Below, one piece after another: positions 14,832-22,933 of a stretch of 35,341 bases of DNA. This DNA is from an uncultured Verrucomicrobia subdivision 3 bacterium (lineage in GTDB: Bacteria > Verrucomicrobiota > Verrucomicrobiia > Limisphaerales > UBA11358). Position numbers and translations under genes: made by a program. The notes beneath the pieces were generated by a model. That model saw only the letters and a program-made list of their open reading frames with translations, was not told the DNA's origin and did no database searches. The stretch is from positions 1 to 35,341 of the forward strand of contig CAILMI010000045.1 in NCBI GenBank assembly GCA_903835255.1. The letters run 5' to 3'. Each line of letters starts with the position of its first letter. The first letter of the stretch is position 1.

Positions 14832-15899
14832 TTGAATATTTCCGAACACCGCAAGGCGATTGACCAGCTCGACGGGAAAATCGTTCAGCTGCTCAACGAG
14901 CGCACCCGCCACGTCCTGGGCATCGGCGACATCAAACTCAAGGCGGGCGAGGAGATCTATGCCCCGCACCGCGAGCGCGTCGTATTCGACCGCGTGTGCG
15001 GACACAACGCCGGGCCCATCACCGACGAGCAGCTCCGCTCCATTTACCGCGAAATCATGTCCAGCGCCCTCGCGCTGGAAAAGACCATGACCATTGCGTA
15101 TTTCGGGCCGGAGGCGACCTTCACCCACCAGGCGGCCCTCCATAAATTCGGCGCCAGCCTGGCCTATTCCGCGCAGAAAACCATTGCCGACGTGTTCGCT
15201 GAGGTAGCCCGGAAAGGCGCGGATTACGGCGTGGTGCCGGTGGAGAACTCCACCGAGGGTGTCGTCACCCACACGCTCGACATGTTCGTGGACAGCGACC
15301 TGAAAATCGTTTCCCAGATTCTTTTGCGAATCCAGCAATGCCTGATGAGCAATGTGAAGCTGGCGCAGATCAAAAAGCTCTACGTTCACCCGCAGTCGCT
15401 CGCGCAATGCCGCGGCTGGCTGGCCAAGAATTTGCCGCGGGTGGAAATCATTGAGACTTCCTCCAATGCGCGTTCGGCGGAACTGGCCGCCCGGGAAAAA
15501 TTCGCCGCGGCGCTCGGCGGGGTTCTGGCGGCCGAAACTTACGGGCTGAAACTGCTGGCGCAGGACATCCAGGACAACGCCGTCAATGTCACGCGCTTCA
15601 TCGTGCTGGGCCGCCAGTGCAGTCCCCCCACCGGTGACGACCGCACCAGCCTGATGGTGAGCGTGGCTGACAAGGCGGGGGCCCTGCATGAAGCCATCGC
15701 CGCATTCCGCAAGCACAAGATCAACCTCACCAAGATCGAGTCCCGTCCCAGTAAGCGGAAGGCATGGGAATATTTCTTTTTCATCGATTGCGCCGGACAT
15801 TATCAGGATGCCAAGGTGGCCAAGGCCATTAAGCTGCTCGGCACCCACTGCCATTTTGTCAAAATTCTGGGGTCCTATCCCAACACGGAGTCCCTGTGA
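14832..15899 (+). CDS. pheA: Bifunctional chorismate mutase / prephenate dehydratase
   Basis: The enzyme converts chorismate to prephenate and then to phenylpyruvate, committing carbon to phenylalanine. Residues 1-85 are an AroQ-type chorismate mutase (EHRKAIDQLDGKIVQLLNER). About 88-262 is the prephenate dehydratase domain, with GPEATFTHQAA, VPVENSTEGVV and the catalytic TRF (254-256, in NVTRFIVLG). From about 272 an ACT domain with ESRPSK (303-308) should bind phenylalanine for feedback control. Length (355) is normal. The start is a TTG at 14832, because the mutase domain begins immediately after it and no ATG is in place. It follows scpB by 34 bases and overlaps the next gene by 4 bases (GTGA). 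Confidence 0.95.
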   Translation: MNISEHRKAIDQLDGKIVQLLNERTRHVLGIGDIKLKAGEEIYAPHRERVVFDRVCGHNAGPITDEQLRSIYREIMSSALALEKTMTIAYFGPEATFTHQAALHKFGASLAYSAQKTIADVFAEVARKGADYGVVPVENSTEGVVTHTLDMFVDSDLKIVSQILLRIQQCLMSNVKLAQIKKLYVHPQSLAQCRGWLAKNLPRVEIIETSSNARSAELAAREKFAAALGGVLAAETYGLKLLAQDIQDNAVNVTRFIVLGRQCSPPTGDDRTSLMVSVADKAGALHEAIAAFRKHKINLTKIESRPSKRKAWEYFFFIDCAGHYQDAKVAKAIKLLGTHCHFVKILGSYPNTESL

Positions 15900-16867
15900 G
15901 CCCGCTTGCTAAAGCCCGCGAAGTGTTCGACATCGAACTGACCGCCCTTAAGGCCGTTCGCGCCCAGCTGGATTCGTCTTTTTCCGCCGCTGTCGCCCTA
16001 GTCGTCGCCGCGCTGAAGCAGCGCGGTAAAATCGTTATCCTAGGCATCGGCAAGTCCGGCAACGTGGGCGCGAAAATTGCCGCCACTCTCACCAGCACCG
16101 GCTCCACCGCGGTCGTTCTCAACAGCGTGGACGCCCTGCACGGCGATCTGGGCATCCTCAATGACGGCGATGTGCTGCTGGCCCTGAGCTATTCCGGCGA
16201 GACGGAGGAACTGCTGAACCTGCTGCCCGCGATCAAGCGCTTTTCCGTCAAAATCATTTCCTTCACCGGCAACAGCAAATCCTCGCTCGCCCGGCACAGC
16301 GATGTGGCGCTGAGCGTCCGGGTTCCCAAGGAAGCCTGCCCCTTCAACCTCGCGCCCACCAGCAGCACCACGGCGATGCTCGTCCTGGGCGATGCGCTGG
16401 CCATGGCGGTGCTCGCCGCGCGCGGCTTCACCCAGAAAGATTTCGCCAAATATCATCCGAGCGGCGCCATCGGACGCGCCCTGCTCCTGCGGGTCGGCGA
16501 CATCATGCGCGCGGGGAACCGCAACGCCGTGGCGGCCGAAACGCTCTCGGTCCAGGAGGCGCTGCTGGTGATGACCCAAGCCCGATCGGGGAGCCTGGCG
16601 GTGGTTAGCGCGCGCGGCAAGTTAGTGGGGGTTTTCACCGATGGCGATTTCCGCCGGCACATGGCGGGCGGCGGATCCCTGCTCGCGCTGCCGCTGAAAA
16701 AAGTGATGACGCCCAAGCCTGTCTGCATTTCCGAGAACGCGCTCGCCGTCGAAGCGCTGAGAATCTTCAACGAGCGGAACATCGACGATCTTATCGTCGT
16801 GAATGCGAGGAACGAGCCGGTGGGACTGGTGGACTCCCAGGATCTGCCCAAGCTGAAGATTGTTTAG
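15896..16867 (+). CDS. kdsD: Arabinose-5-phosphate isomerase (SIS plus two CBS domains)
   Basis: KdsD/GutQ-type enzymes interconvert ribulose-5-phosphate and arabinose-5-phosphate, the first step toward KDO for lipopolysaccharide. The 323-residue protein has a SIS domain (ILGIGKSGNVGAKIAATL at about 48-65, LALSYSGETEELL at about 95-107, and the conserved KYHPSGAIGR near 186-194). Two CBS domains follow, the first from about 202 (VGDIMRAG) and the second from about 265 (KKVMTPKPVCI). The GTG start at 15896 overlaps the pheA TGA, indicating coupled translation. KDO synthesis implies a Gram-negative envelope. GutQ, the sugar-alcohol paralogue, cannot be ruled out by sequence alone. Confidence 0.93.
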   Translation: MSPLAKAREVFDIELTALKAVRAQLDSSFSAAVALVVAALKQRGKIVILGIGKSGNVGAKIAATLTSTGSTAVVLNSVDALHGDLGILNDGDVLLALSYSGETEELLNLLPAIKRFSVKIISFTGNSKSSLARHSDVALSVRVPKEACPFNLAPTSSTTAMLVLGDALAMAVLAARGFTQKDFAKYHPSGAIGRALLLRVGDIMRAGNRNAVAAETLSVQEALLVMTQARSGSLAVVSARGKLVGVFTDGDFRRHMAGGGSLLALPLKKVMTPKPVCISENALAVEALRIFNERNIDDLIVVNARNEPVGLVDSQDLPKLKIV

Positions 16868-17142
16868 TCGGAATCCGAAGCAGGGCCTGATCTTCATCTG
16901 ACGCCAAATGGAAGTGGATAACGTGCGGCGCAGTCTGCCCAGGGGGCGGCGGCCAGCGTAACGCTGGGGTCAATTTTAAAGCCGGGATATTATAGCGCGC
17001 ATTGGAGCGGATTTCTAATTCCTGTATTGCGGATTCCTATCATCCCGTTACGCTTTTCGCATGGATAAATGTGTTGCCATTTACCGGTTGAAAGTTCTTC
17101 TCCGGCTCGATTTCTTCAGGTACTGCTTCTGACTTCAAGCCG
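16868..17142. other. Intergenic region
   Basis: No gene is seen. A perfect 15-base inverted repeat with a single central base, CCAGCGTAACGCTGG, lies at 16953-16967 after the kdsD stop and may contribute to termination. A near-identical palindrome occurs at 364-376. The last 150 bases are more AT-rich and probably carry the promoter of the following membrane-protein gene. Confidence 0.4.
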
Positions 17143-18660
17143 ATGCGCGCCACATTAGATGATGTCCCCAGCGCGTCGCCGAAGCCGATCCTCTCCGAGT
17201 TCCCTTACTGGTTGACGATAGCGGGAATCATTTTTGCCGTAAAAGGTTTATTCTTTTGGGTTGATCCTGTTCCGATGTTTTTTCTCGGCGATTCACAGTC
17301 TTATCTTGAAACCGCTGTACATGGATGGATCCCGACCGATCGATCGTTCACCTATGGATATGTCATCCGGTTTTTTGCGGTCAACACTGGTTCGTTGGTC
17401 CCGCTTCTGGCGGCACAAATCATCGCCTCGGCGCTGGCAGCATTGTCTGCCACTTTCATCCTGCGCCGTTACTTGAATACCTCTCCGCTGCTAGCAGCCC
17501 TGATGGGGATCTTATGCGCGCTGGAACCATTGCAACTTATGTTCGAACGCTATGTGATGACTGAGCCGTTTTCTACGGGGTTATTCGCCTTGTTTGTGAC
17601 GATCGCGATCGGTTATTTGAAACATCCCTCGTGGGTGTGCATCGGGTTGCTGCAAATCACCGGGGTTTCACTCATCAGCTTTCGGATAGGTTTTCTGCCG
17701 GCGGTGCAAGCGGTCACATTGCTGCTGCCTTTGTTTGCCCTTTGGGGGAAATCTGAACCGCCGGAGCAGTTCGCCCGTTGTACTCTTTTCAGCCGGGAAC
17801 TGCGCTTTCCACGCAGGGGGGTGCGGGTCGCCTCCCATCTGATGCTTTCAATCATCCTATTTCTGGGACTTCACGCCGGATATAAGCGGGTTTTTGCCAG
17901 CCTAGTACAAAGGGGTTTGCCGAACGCCCAGCCGGCTTATAATTACAAGAACGGTTTTTTTCTTCTCAGCTTAGTAGGACCAATCGTTAAACCCTGCGAC
18001 TTTCCGGTTCCGGACAAGGTGAATGCGGTCTTTGACCAGCTGTCGTTCAGATTGGATGATTATCAAATGCGGAATCAACAGCTCTGGGTAAAAGGTGGAC
18101 TCATTGACAGATTGCAAGCGAACTGCTCGGATATTTTGGAAGCCAACCGGCTGGCTGAACTAACCGCGCAAAACGCGGTGAAGCGTAATCCGCTTGGGGA
18201 ACTTTCCCTGATCATGATTAGCTACGCGGATTGGTGGAATCCCGACCGGCTCCTGCCTTACATGAAACGTGACCGGGGCAACCGCGAACTCCCGCCAGAA
18301 CTCCTGACGATGCTAAAGGAAAATTTCAATTTGGACGGCGCGCCGCTTCCACACCTTTCGACGGTCACCAACCGATATTTTTTTTCGGCTTGGAGATGGT
18401 GTCTCGGACTGTTGTTGTTGCCTCTACCGGCTGGCTATCTGATATGGACATCCCCACGTAAAAATAAACCTCAATACATCCTGCTTTTCGGGTTCGTATT
18501 TCTTCAGATTGCGGTGGCCATCGTCTTGAGCGTTCAGCCTACCGTCCGGTTTCTCCATCCGATTGCCTGGCTCAGCACACTGGTTCTGGGTGCGGTGTTG
18601 CGCCAAGTTCAAATCGGGTCAGCCCCAGTCCAATTTGAGCCGGGTGAGCGCTCAGCCTGA
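17143..18660 (+). CDS. Polytopic membrane protein, GT-C glycosyltransferase-like, unassigned
   Basis: I do not recognise a named family for this 505-residue protein. It has many hydrophobic segments: about 23-45, 95-115, 120-135, 155-200, 225-245, and several in the last 120 residues. A soluble stretch lies at about 250-405. Just after the first helix comes FFLGDSQSYLETAVHGWIPT. An acidic residue in this first extracytoplasmic loop is the usual catalytic or metal site of GT-C transferases that use polyprenyl-phosphate sugars, so a glycosyltransferase role is inferred. Composition is visibly less GC-rich than the flanking housekeeping genes. It stands near a GT-C-like gene and an acyltransferase (19142-22515, opposite strand), suggesting a cell-surface glycan locus. 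Confidence 0.75.
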   Translation: MRATLDDVPSASPKPILSEFPYWLTIAGIIFAVKGLFFWVDPVPMFFLGDSQSYLETAVHGWIPTDRSFTYGYVIRFFAVNTGSLVPLLAAQIIASALAALSATFILRRYLNTSPLLAALMGILCALEPLQLMFERYVMTEPFSTGLFALFVTIAIGYLKHPSWVCIGLLQITGVSLISFRIGFLPAVQAVTLLLPLFALWGKSEPPEQFARCTLFSRELRFPRRGVRVASHLMLSIILFLGLHAGYKRVFASLVQRGLPNAQPAYNYKNGFFLLSLVGPIVKPCDFPVPDKVNAVFDQLSFRLDDYQMRNQQLWVKGGLIDRLQANCSDILEANRLAELTAQNAVKRNPLGELSLIMISYADWWNPDRLLPYMKRDRGNRELPPELLTMLKENFNLDGAPLPHLSTVTNRYFFSAWRWCLGLLLLPLPAGYLIWTSPRKNKPQYILLFGFVFLQIAVAIVLSVQPTVRFLHPIAWLSTLVLGAVLRQVQIGSAPVQFEPGERSA

Positions 18661-19141
18661 AAATCCCGAGAAAAATCAAATTTGTAAAAGAGATCCTCCA
18701 AAACGGACGGCAAAAATTATGATGAACACTACCGAAGTGGCTGGGTAAAGCCTATGGGACGAAGAGGATTTTCGGGAGCTGGTTTTAAATCCCAGATACC
18801 GCAATCTGGGGACAATCCGTATTCATATCGAGGATGCCGCGCGCCCATTTTATAGGGGCCGTTTTCTTTGCCAGCTGAGTATTGCCAGCGAATTTCCGAC
18901 ATCTACTATTTCCGAGGCCCTCTTAACGAATGCGGTTGAACCGTAATGCAACGGGTATCAGAGTTTCGCTTGGGGCTGTCCGCGCGGTCTGGATTGACCT
19001 CGTTTCGTTGATCCTCTGAGAGCCTGTCTGGAAAGGGAGAAGCTCAAACGCTGCCGTCAACTACGGGGGCAAGTTAAACCCGGCTGCACTTTGTTTTGGA
19101 AAAGATAACCGAGATAACTTCGGCGTTTGTGTGACACTGCA
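18661..19141. other. Gene-free stretch, possible decayed coding sequence
   Basis: No intact gene is present between the plus-strand membrane protein and the convergent acyltransferase. On the plus strand two adjacent frames look protein-like. One (about 18688-18840) reads KNYDEHYRSGWVKPMG. The next, from about 18752, reads LWDEEDFRELVLNPRYRNLG and stays open for about 64 codons to the TAA at about 18944. Neither has a start codon in a useful place. Joined by a frameshift, they could be the remains of one gene, faintly reminiscent of methyltransferase N-termini; that is speculation. Confidence 0.3.
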
Positions 19142-20332
19142 TCACGGGATCCCCGGGCCGTGGGGGGCGTCAGTGGGTGAGTGCGGACGGGTCCGAGGGG
19201 GAGGACTTGGTCGGGTGGGGGGCGACTTCGCTCGAAGCGGGAACCTTTCCCGCAATCTCATCATTGGCATTTCATAAAAAAAGTGGAGCACGCTGGCCAG
19301 GCCAAATGCTGCGATCCAAAATGCAAAAAATAGAAACAGGCTTTTGTCGGTGGGCGGCAGTTTGAGGCCTCTTTTTAGCAGGATAGCGATCAGATTGAAG
19401 AGGGAGTAGTTCACGAGATAGAGCGAATAGGAAATAGCGCTGATGAAGGTGATGGTCCGATACACCCTGCCGTTGCCTCCCTTCAAATCGCTCAAAAACG
19501 GGAGCAGGAAAAGAACGCCGATAGACACCGCGGATAGGGAAAAAACGCAGAGGTAGAGACCCAGGCCCGACAGAGCCATGATTTTATGTTCCAAAGCCAA
19601 AATCACCAAACCCACTATAAAAAGGGGGGTTTTGTACTTTTTCCACACCCGCGGATGATAATGTAATACCCAAGCGCCCAGCAGTCCGAACATCAAACTA
19701 TCCAGTCGTGAAATGAGCTCTTTGCGAATGAGGGAATCCCAATCCTTGCCAGTTTGAATCCAGCCGGCGGCATAGGTGTCATAGCGGGCCAGCGTGCTCG
19801 CGGCGATCAAGGTGACGGCAACGAGGAGCAAAGCGTTACGGACCGACATGCGCAGATTGCCCACCAGAAAGAAGAGGGTCAGGGGCACCAGAAAATAAAA
19901 CCACTCTTCCACGCACAGGCTCCAGGCTTCGGAAAAAAATGGAGGGCTGGGTTTGTTAAAGTTTTGCAGAAACAAAACATATTCGGTTGTCAGAAAGTTG
20001 CGGTCGTAAACGTGGTAACAAAGCACGCTCAGGAGGAGCAGAATTAAAAAGTAATTTGGCAGGGTTCTAAACCAGCGACGGATCCAGAAATGGAGCAGGG
20101 TGGCCATGGTGGCCCCGTCGCGCTCCAGCGCCCGAATCAGAATGCCGCCGATCAAAAACCCGCTTAAGACGAAAAACATGGAAACCCCATTGAGATTATA
20201 AGGGCTCAAAGCGGTCACAAAGGCCTGCGGAGCGTAGGGAAAAGAATGGCTCAAGAGAACGAACAAAATTGCCGCTGCGCGAAGTATATCCAGACCGAAA
20301 ATACGAGTGGAATCCGCTTTGTTGAAAGACAT
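19142..20332 (-). CDS. Acyltransferase 3 family (OafA/YrhL-type) membrane protein
   Basis: The 396-residue protein belongs to the integral-membrane acyltransferases that O-acetylate or otherwise acylate surface polysaccharides, peptidoglycan or lipids. Typical features are FGLDILRAAAILFVLLSHS at the N-terminus with the catalytic-type histidine, FFVLSGFLIGG, the RRWFRTLPNYF segment after it, and SLCVEEWFYFLVP. About ten hydrophobic helices follow. The C-terminus ends in a Pro/Arg-rich tail of about 30 residues (SPPTRPSPPPRTRPHS), unlike the family core. It starts at the ATG at 20332, 14 bases after the GT-C-like gene upstream, so the two form an operon. The acceptor is unknown. Confidence 0.9.
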   Translation of the reverse strand: MSFNKADSTRIFGLDILRAAAILFVLLSHSFPYAPQAFVTALSPYNLNGVSMFFVLSGFLIGGILIRALERDGATMATLLHFWIRRWFRTLPNYFLILLLLSVLCYHVYDRNFLTTEYVLFLQNFNKPSPPFFSEAWSLCVEEWFYFLVPLTLFFLVGNLRMSVRNALLLVAVTLIAASTLARYDTYAAGWIQTGKDWDSLIRKELISRLDSLMFGLLGAWVLHYHPRVWKKYKTPLFIVGLVILALEHKIMALSGLGLYLCVFSLSAVSIGVLFLLPFLSDLKGGNGRVYRTITFISAISYSLYLVNYSLFNLIAILLKRGLKLPPTDKSLFLFFAFWIAAFGLASVLHFFYEMPMMRLRERFPLRAKSPPTRPSPPPRTRPHSPTDAPHGPGIP

Positions 20333-20346
20333 AAGGATCGGTGAAG

Positions 20347-22515
20347 TTAAGGGGTGCTCAGTTCAAACAGGAGGTAATCCGGATCGCGCGCCACACTGCG
20401 GCTGGTCTCCTGCAAGTGGCGGTAGAATTCGGGATACGAGTCCAGCCACCAGAAGGCGACCGCCGGGATAAGGACGTAGCGTGCGCCTGACTTGCGGAGC
20501 GCTTCAAACTGGGCGATGGCGTCGGCGTCGTTTTCCGGGCGATAGGCGGCATAGGTGCCGTCCGTCTCCTGCGGAATAGGCCGGGCCACACGCCCGCTCA
20601 TCTGCAGCAGACTGTCCTCGCCCTCCGTGAACACCAGCAGGGTGGAGCCTGCCGGCACCAAGCGATTGACGGCTTTGTGAATGCGCTCCAGCTGTTTCTG
20701 GTATTCCTGATGGCCGTCGGTGAGGGAGGCCATGAATTCTTTCGCGGTCGGTGCGGAGCTGTAAGATCCCGGCTCGAAGGAGTAAAAGACTTGCCGTTGG
20801 TTTTGGCTCACCAGCGGAGTTGTGGTTCCGATGGCGGCTGCCAGCTGGGTTTCAAACTGGCGGTCCGGATAGCCCCAGCGATCGATATAGACCCCGCTGA
20901 AGCCGGTGTCTTTGAGTTTTTGAATCATCTCTCCCACAGGCAGTCCGGCTACTTTCTGCTGCCAGTCGTCCGTCGCACGGCCTTTCATCGCTCCGTAACT
21001 CCAGCGCAGGGTGTGAGAATGCAGGGAACCCCGAAACAGTTCGTAATCGGCCATTTTATTTTGATTCGGGCTTTCCGGGAACTGGACGGCGGGCAGCTGG
21101 AAAATCATGGAGCCGGCGGGGAGCGCTTTTTCGATGCGGCTTACAAAATCAGCATCGTTCTCCCAGCTTTTGGCGTACGGCTCGTATTGAGGGACAAAAT
21201 TTTTCTGGGTTTGATCCGCCAACCCGCCCAGGACCAGCCCGGCAAAGAGCAGGGTCATCCAGCCCCGCCAGCGCGTCCGCTGCGACAGCCAGTCCAGGCC
21301 GAGGGCGACCGCAAACAGGGCGAGAAACCCGATGAAAATGCTCATGCGATTGTAGCATCGGATAAGGGGAAGCAGGGTCGCCATCCAATAGCCCAGCCCG
21401 CCGCTCAAGGCCACCATCAAAGCGGCCAGGTTGAGCAGCCCCAGCCGTCGCCACAGCCTTCCGCGGGGATGTGTCTCCAGTGGACGGATCAGGGCCAAGA
21501 TCAAACCCAGAAATCCCGCCGTGCCGACAAGGCCCAAGGTGGCCCACTGGCCTTCGTTCTGATAGCGGGCCTGGGCCAGATATTTCTGTTTCAAGGTGGC
21601 TAGAATCGGAACCCGGTGATGATTGATTGGCAGGAGAAGCTCCGGTAGCCGTAGCGCATAAAAATCGGCTTCGATAGCCGATCGCTGGGCTACCTGAGGA
21701 TTGCGCCCCTGTTGTGACCAATAGCGGAGGGTGGGGGAGAGGTTGAGCAGCAATCCTAGGACCAGTGTCAGGATCAGTCCGCTAGAGAGGAGCAGCGGGC
21801 GCCAGGAACTCCGTTGCAGGGCGCCAATCAGGCCTCCCGCCAGCAGCAGGCAGCCAGTTAAATAAGCGTAGTAGATGCCGCCGGCCGAAATAAGCAGGCA
21901 AATCCCCGCCGCCGCCAGCAGACGCCGCCGACCCGCCCAACCCGAGTCGTCGCACAGCCACAGGCAGACCATGATCGCGAGCGGAATCAGATAATAACAG
22001 GACAAGAAGATGTGGCCTTGTCCGCGGTAGAAGTGGTAGGGCAGACAGCTGAAAAGCAGGCTGGCCACCAGTGCGGATCCGCGCGACACCTGGAAGTGAC
22101 GCAAAACATAAAAGGCGCCGAGGGCGGCCAGGGGAAACGTCGCTAAAAAGAGAAGATTCAAGCCCGCCGCAAAGTTCGGCTCCATCCACAGTATCACTTT
22201 TAAAAGGATGAGCGGAAGGTTTTCGTGGGTGGGCAAATCATACATCTCGAGTCCCCCTGGCGCGCCGATGGATGGGTTTTGAAGAGGCCAGCCATGGTCC
22301 AGCATGCCCTTGGTCAGCATCTCAAATAAAAGAAAGTCGCTTCCCTGATAGTAGATGGGAATCTGCCAGTGGGCCCGCCACAGCTGCAAAACAACCGTCA
22401 CCATCAGCAGGCTGCCCACGCCCGCGGCCAGATACCCGAAAAGCTCCCCGTATCGGGATTTTGAAACCATCGGTTTCCGATCCAACTTTGTTGATTCGCG
22501 CTGCTTGTTTTCCAT
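20347..22515 (-). CDS. Large polytopic membrane protein, GT-C/YfhO-like, unassigned
   Basis: The product of about 722 residues has a hydrophobic N-terminal half to two-thirds with ten or more helices and a C-terminal extracytoplasmic region of about 270 residues. After the first helix it has IYYQGSDFLLFEMLTKGMLD, where the aspartate sits in the first outer loop as in GT-C transferases. GAPGGLEMYDLPTHENLPL then precedes the second helix. This layout resembles bacterial YfhO-like and other GT-C membrane proteins used in cell-wall or exopolysaccharide glycosylation. The specific activity is unknown. ATG 22515 is preferred; the frame is open to 22629 without useful sequence, and ATG 22470 is also possible. 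It is followed closely by the acyltransferase. Confidence 0.75.
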   Translation of the reverse strand: MENKQRESTKLDRKPMVSKSRYGELFGYLAAGVGSLLMVTVVLQLWRAHWQIPIYYQGSDFLLFEMLTKGMLDHGWPLQNPSIGAPGGLEMYDLPTHENLPLILLKVILWMEPNFAAGLNLLFLATFPLAALGAFYVLRHFQVSRGSALVASLLFSCLPYHFYRGQGHIFLSCYYLIPLAIMVCLWLCDDSGWAGRRRLLAAAGICLLISAGGIYYAYLTGCLLLAGGLIGALQRSSWRPLLLSSGLILTLVLGLLLNLSPTLRYWSQQGRNPQVAQRSAIEADFYALRLPELLLPINHHRVPILATLKQKYLAQARYQNEGQWATLGLVGTAGFLGLILALIRPLETHPRGRLWRRLGLLNLAALMVALSGGLGYWMATLLPLIRCYNRMSIFIGFLALFAVALGLDWLSQRTRWRGWMTLLFAGLVLGGLADQTQKNFVPQYEPYAKSWENDADFVSRIEKALPAGSMIFQLPAVQFPESPNQNKMADYELFRGSLHSHTLRWSYGAMKGRATDDWQQKVAGLPVGEMIQKLKDTGFSGVYIDRWGYPDRQFETQLAAAIGTTTPLVSQNQRQVFYSFEPGSYSSAPTAKEFMASLTDGHQEYQKQLERIHKAVNRLVPAGSTLLVFTEGEDSLLQMSGRVARPIPQETDGTYAAYRPENDADAIAQFEALRKSGARYVLIPAVAFWWLDSYPEFYRHLQETSRSVARDPDYLLFELSTP

Positions 22516-22933
22516 GTAGCCATCAAAAATCTCAAAAATCCATCCCTGCAACAACTCTTTTGGTTGCCGTGTTTCCGTCGAGTGACTCCAACAAGTCTGC
22601 CCCCCTTTTTTGTCGGGATATAATGGCAACCCGTGGACAATATGGCGGCATTAGCAAAGACTCGGAAAGAACGGGAAGGATGGGGGCGGCTGGCGTGGTT
22701 TAGGAGAGAGGACGGACGCGGGTGCAGGCGGCGAAGCGGATGGAAGTGGGGTGCCGGCAGATCAAGCGATCTGGTGGCGGTGTCAGGCCGATGGGAACAC
22801 CGGGTGAGCGCTCGGCTGCGGCGGTCTGGGATTGGAGCAAGCAACTCGCTTGCGGGCCGGCGGCAAAGTTGTATTCTCCCCGCCGGGACCTCGGTGATAC
22901 GGTTAGCGCCTTGAAACCCAGTCGGCCGGGATT
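22516..22933. other. Divergent intergenic region
   Basis: This region separates the minus-strand GT-C-like gene from the plus-strand phosphatase gene and should carry both promoters. A hairpin, GCAAGC (22837-22842) with GCTTGC (22848-22853), lies about 80 bases before the phosphatase start. The open frames here are Arg-rich and unconvincing. No RNA gene was recognised. Confidence 0.4.

Noticed and set aside
18641-22813. A 14-base match CCGGGTGAGCGCTC at 18641-18654 and 22800-22813, considered as direct-repeat ends of a mobile island
   Set aside because: The match is short and GC-rich, one copy lies inside a coding end, and no integrase or transposase is present between them.
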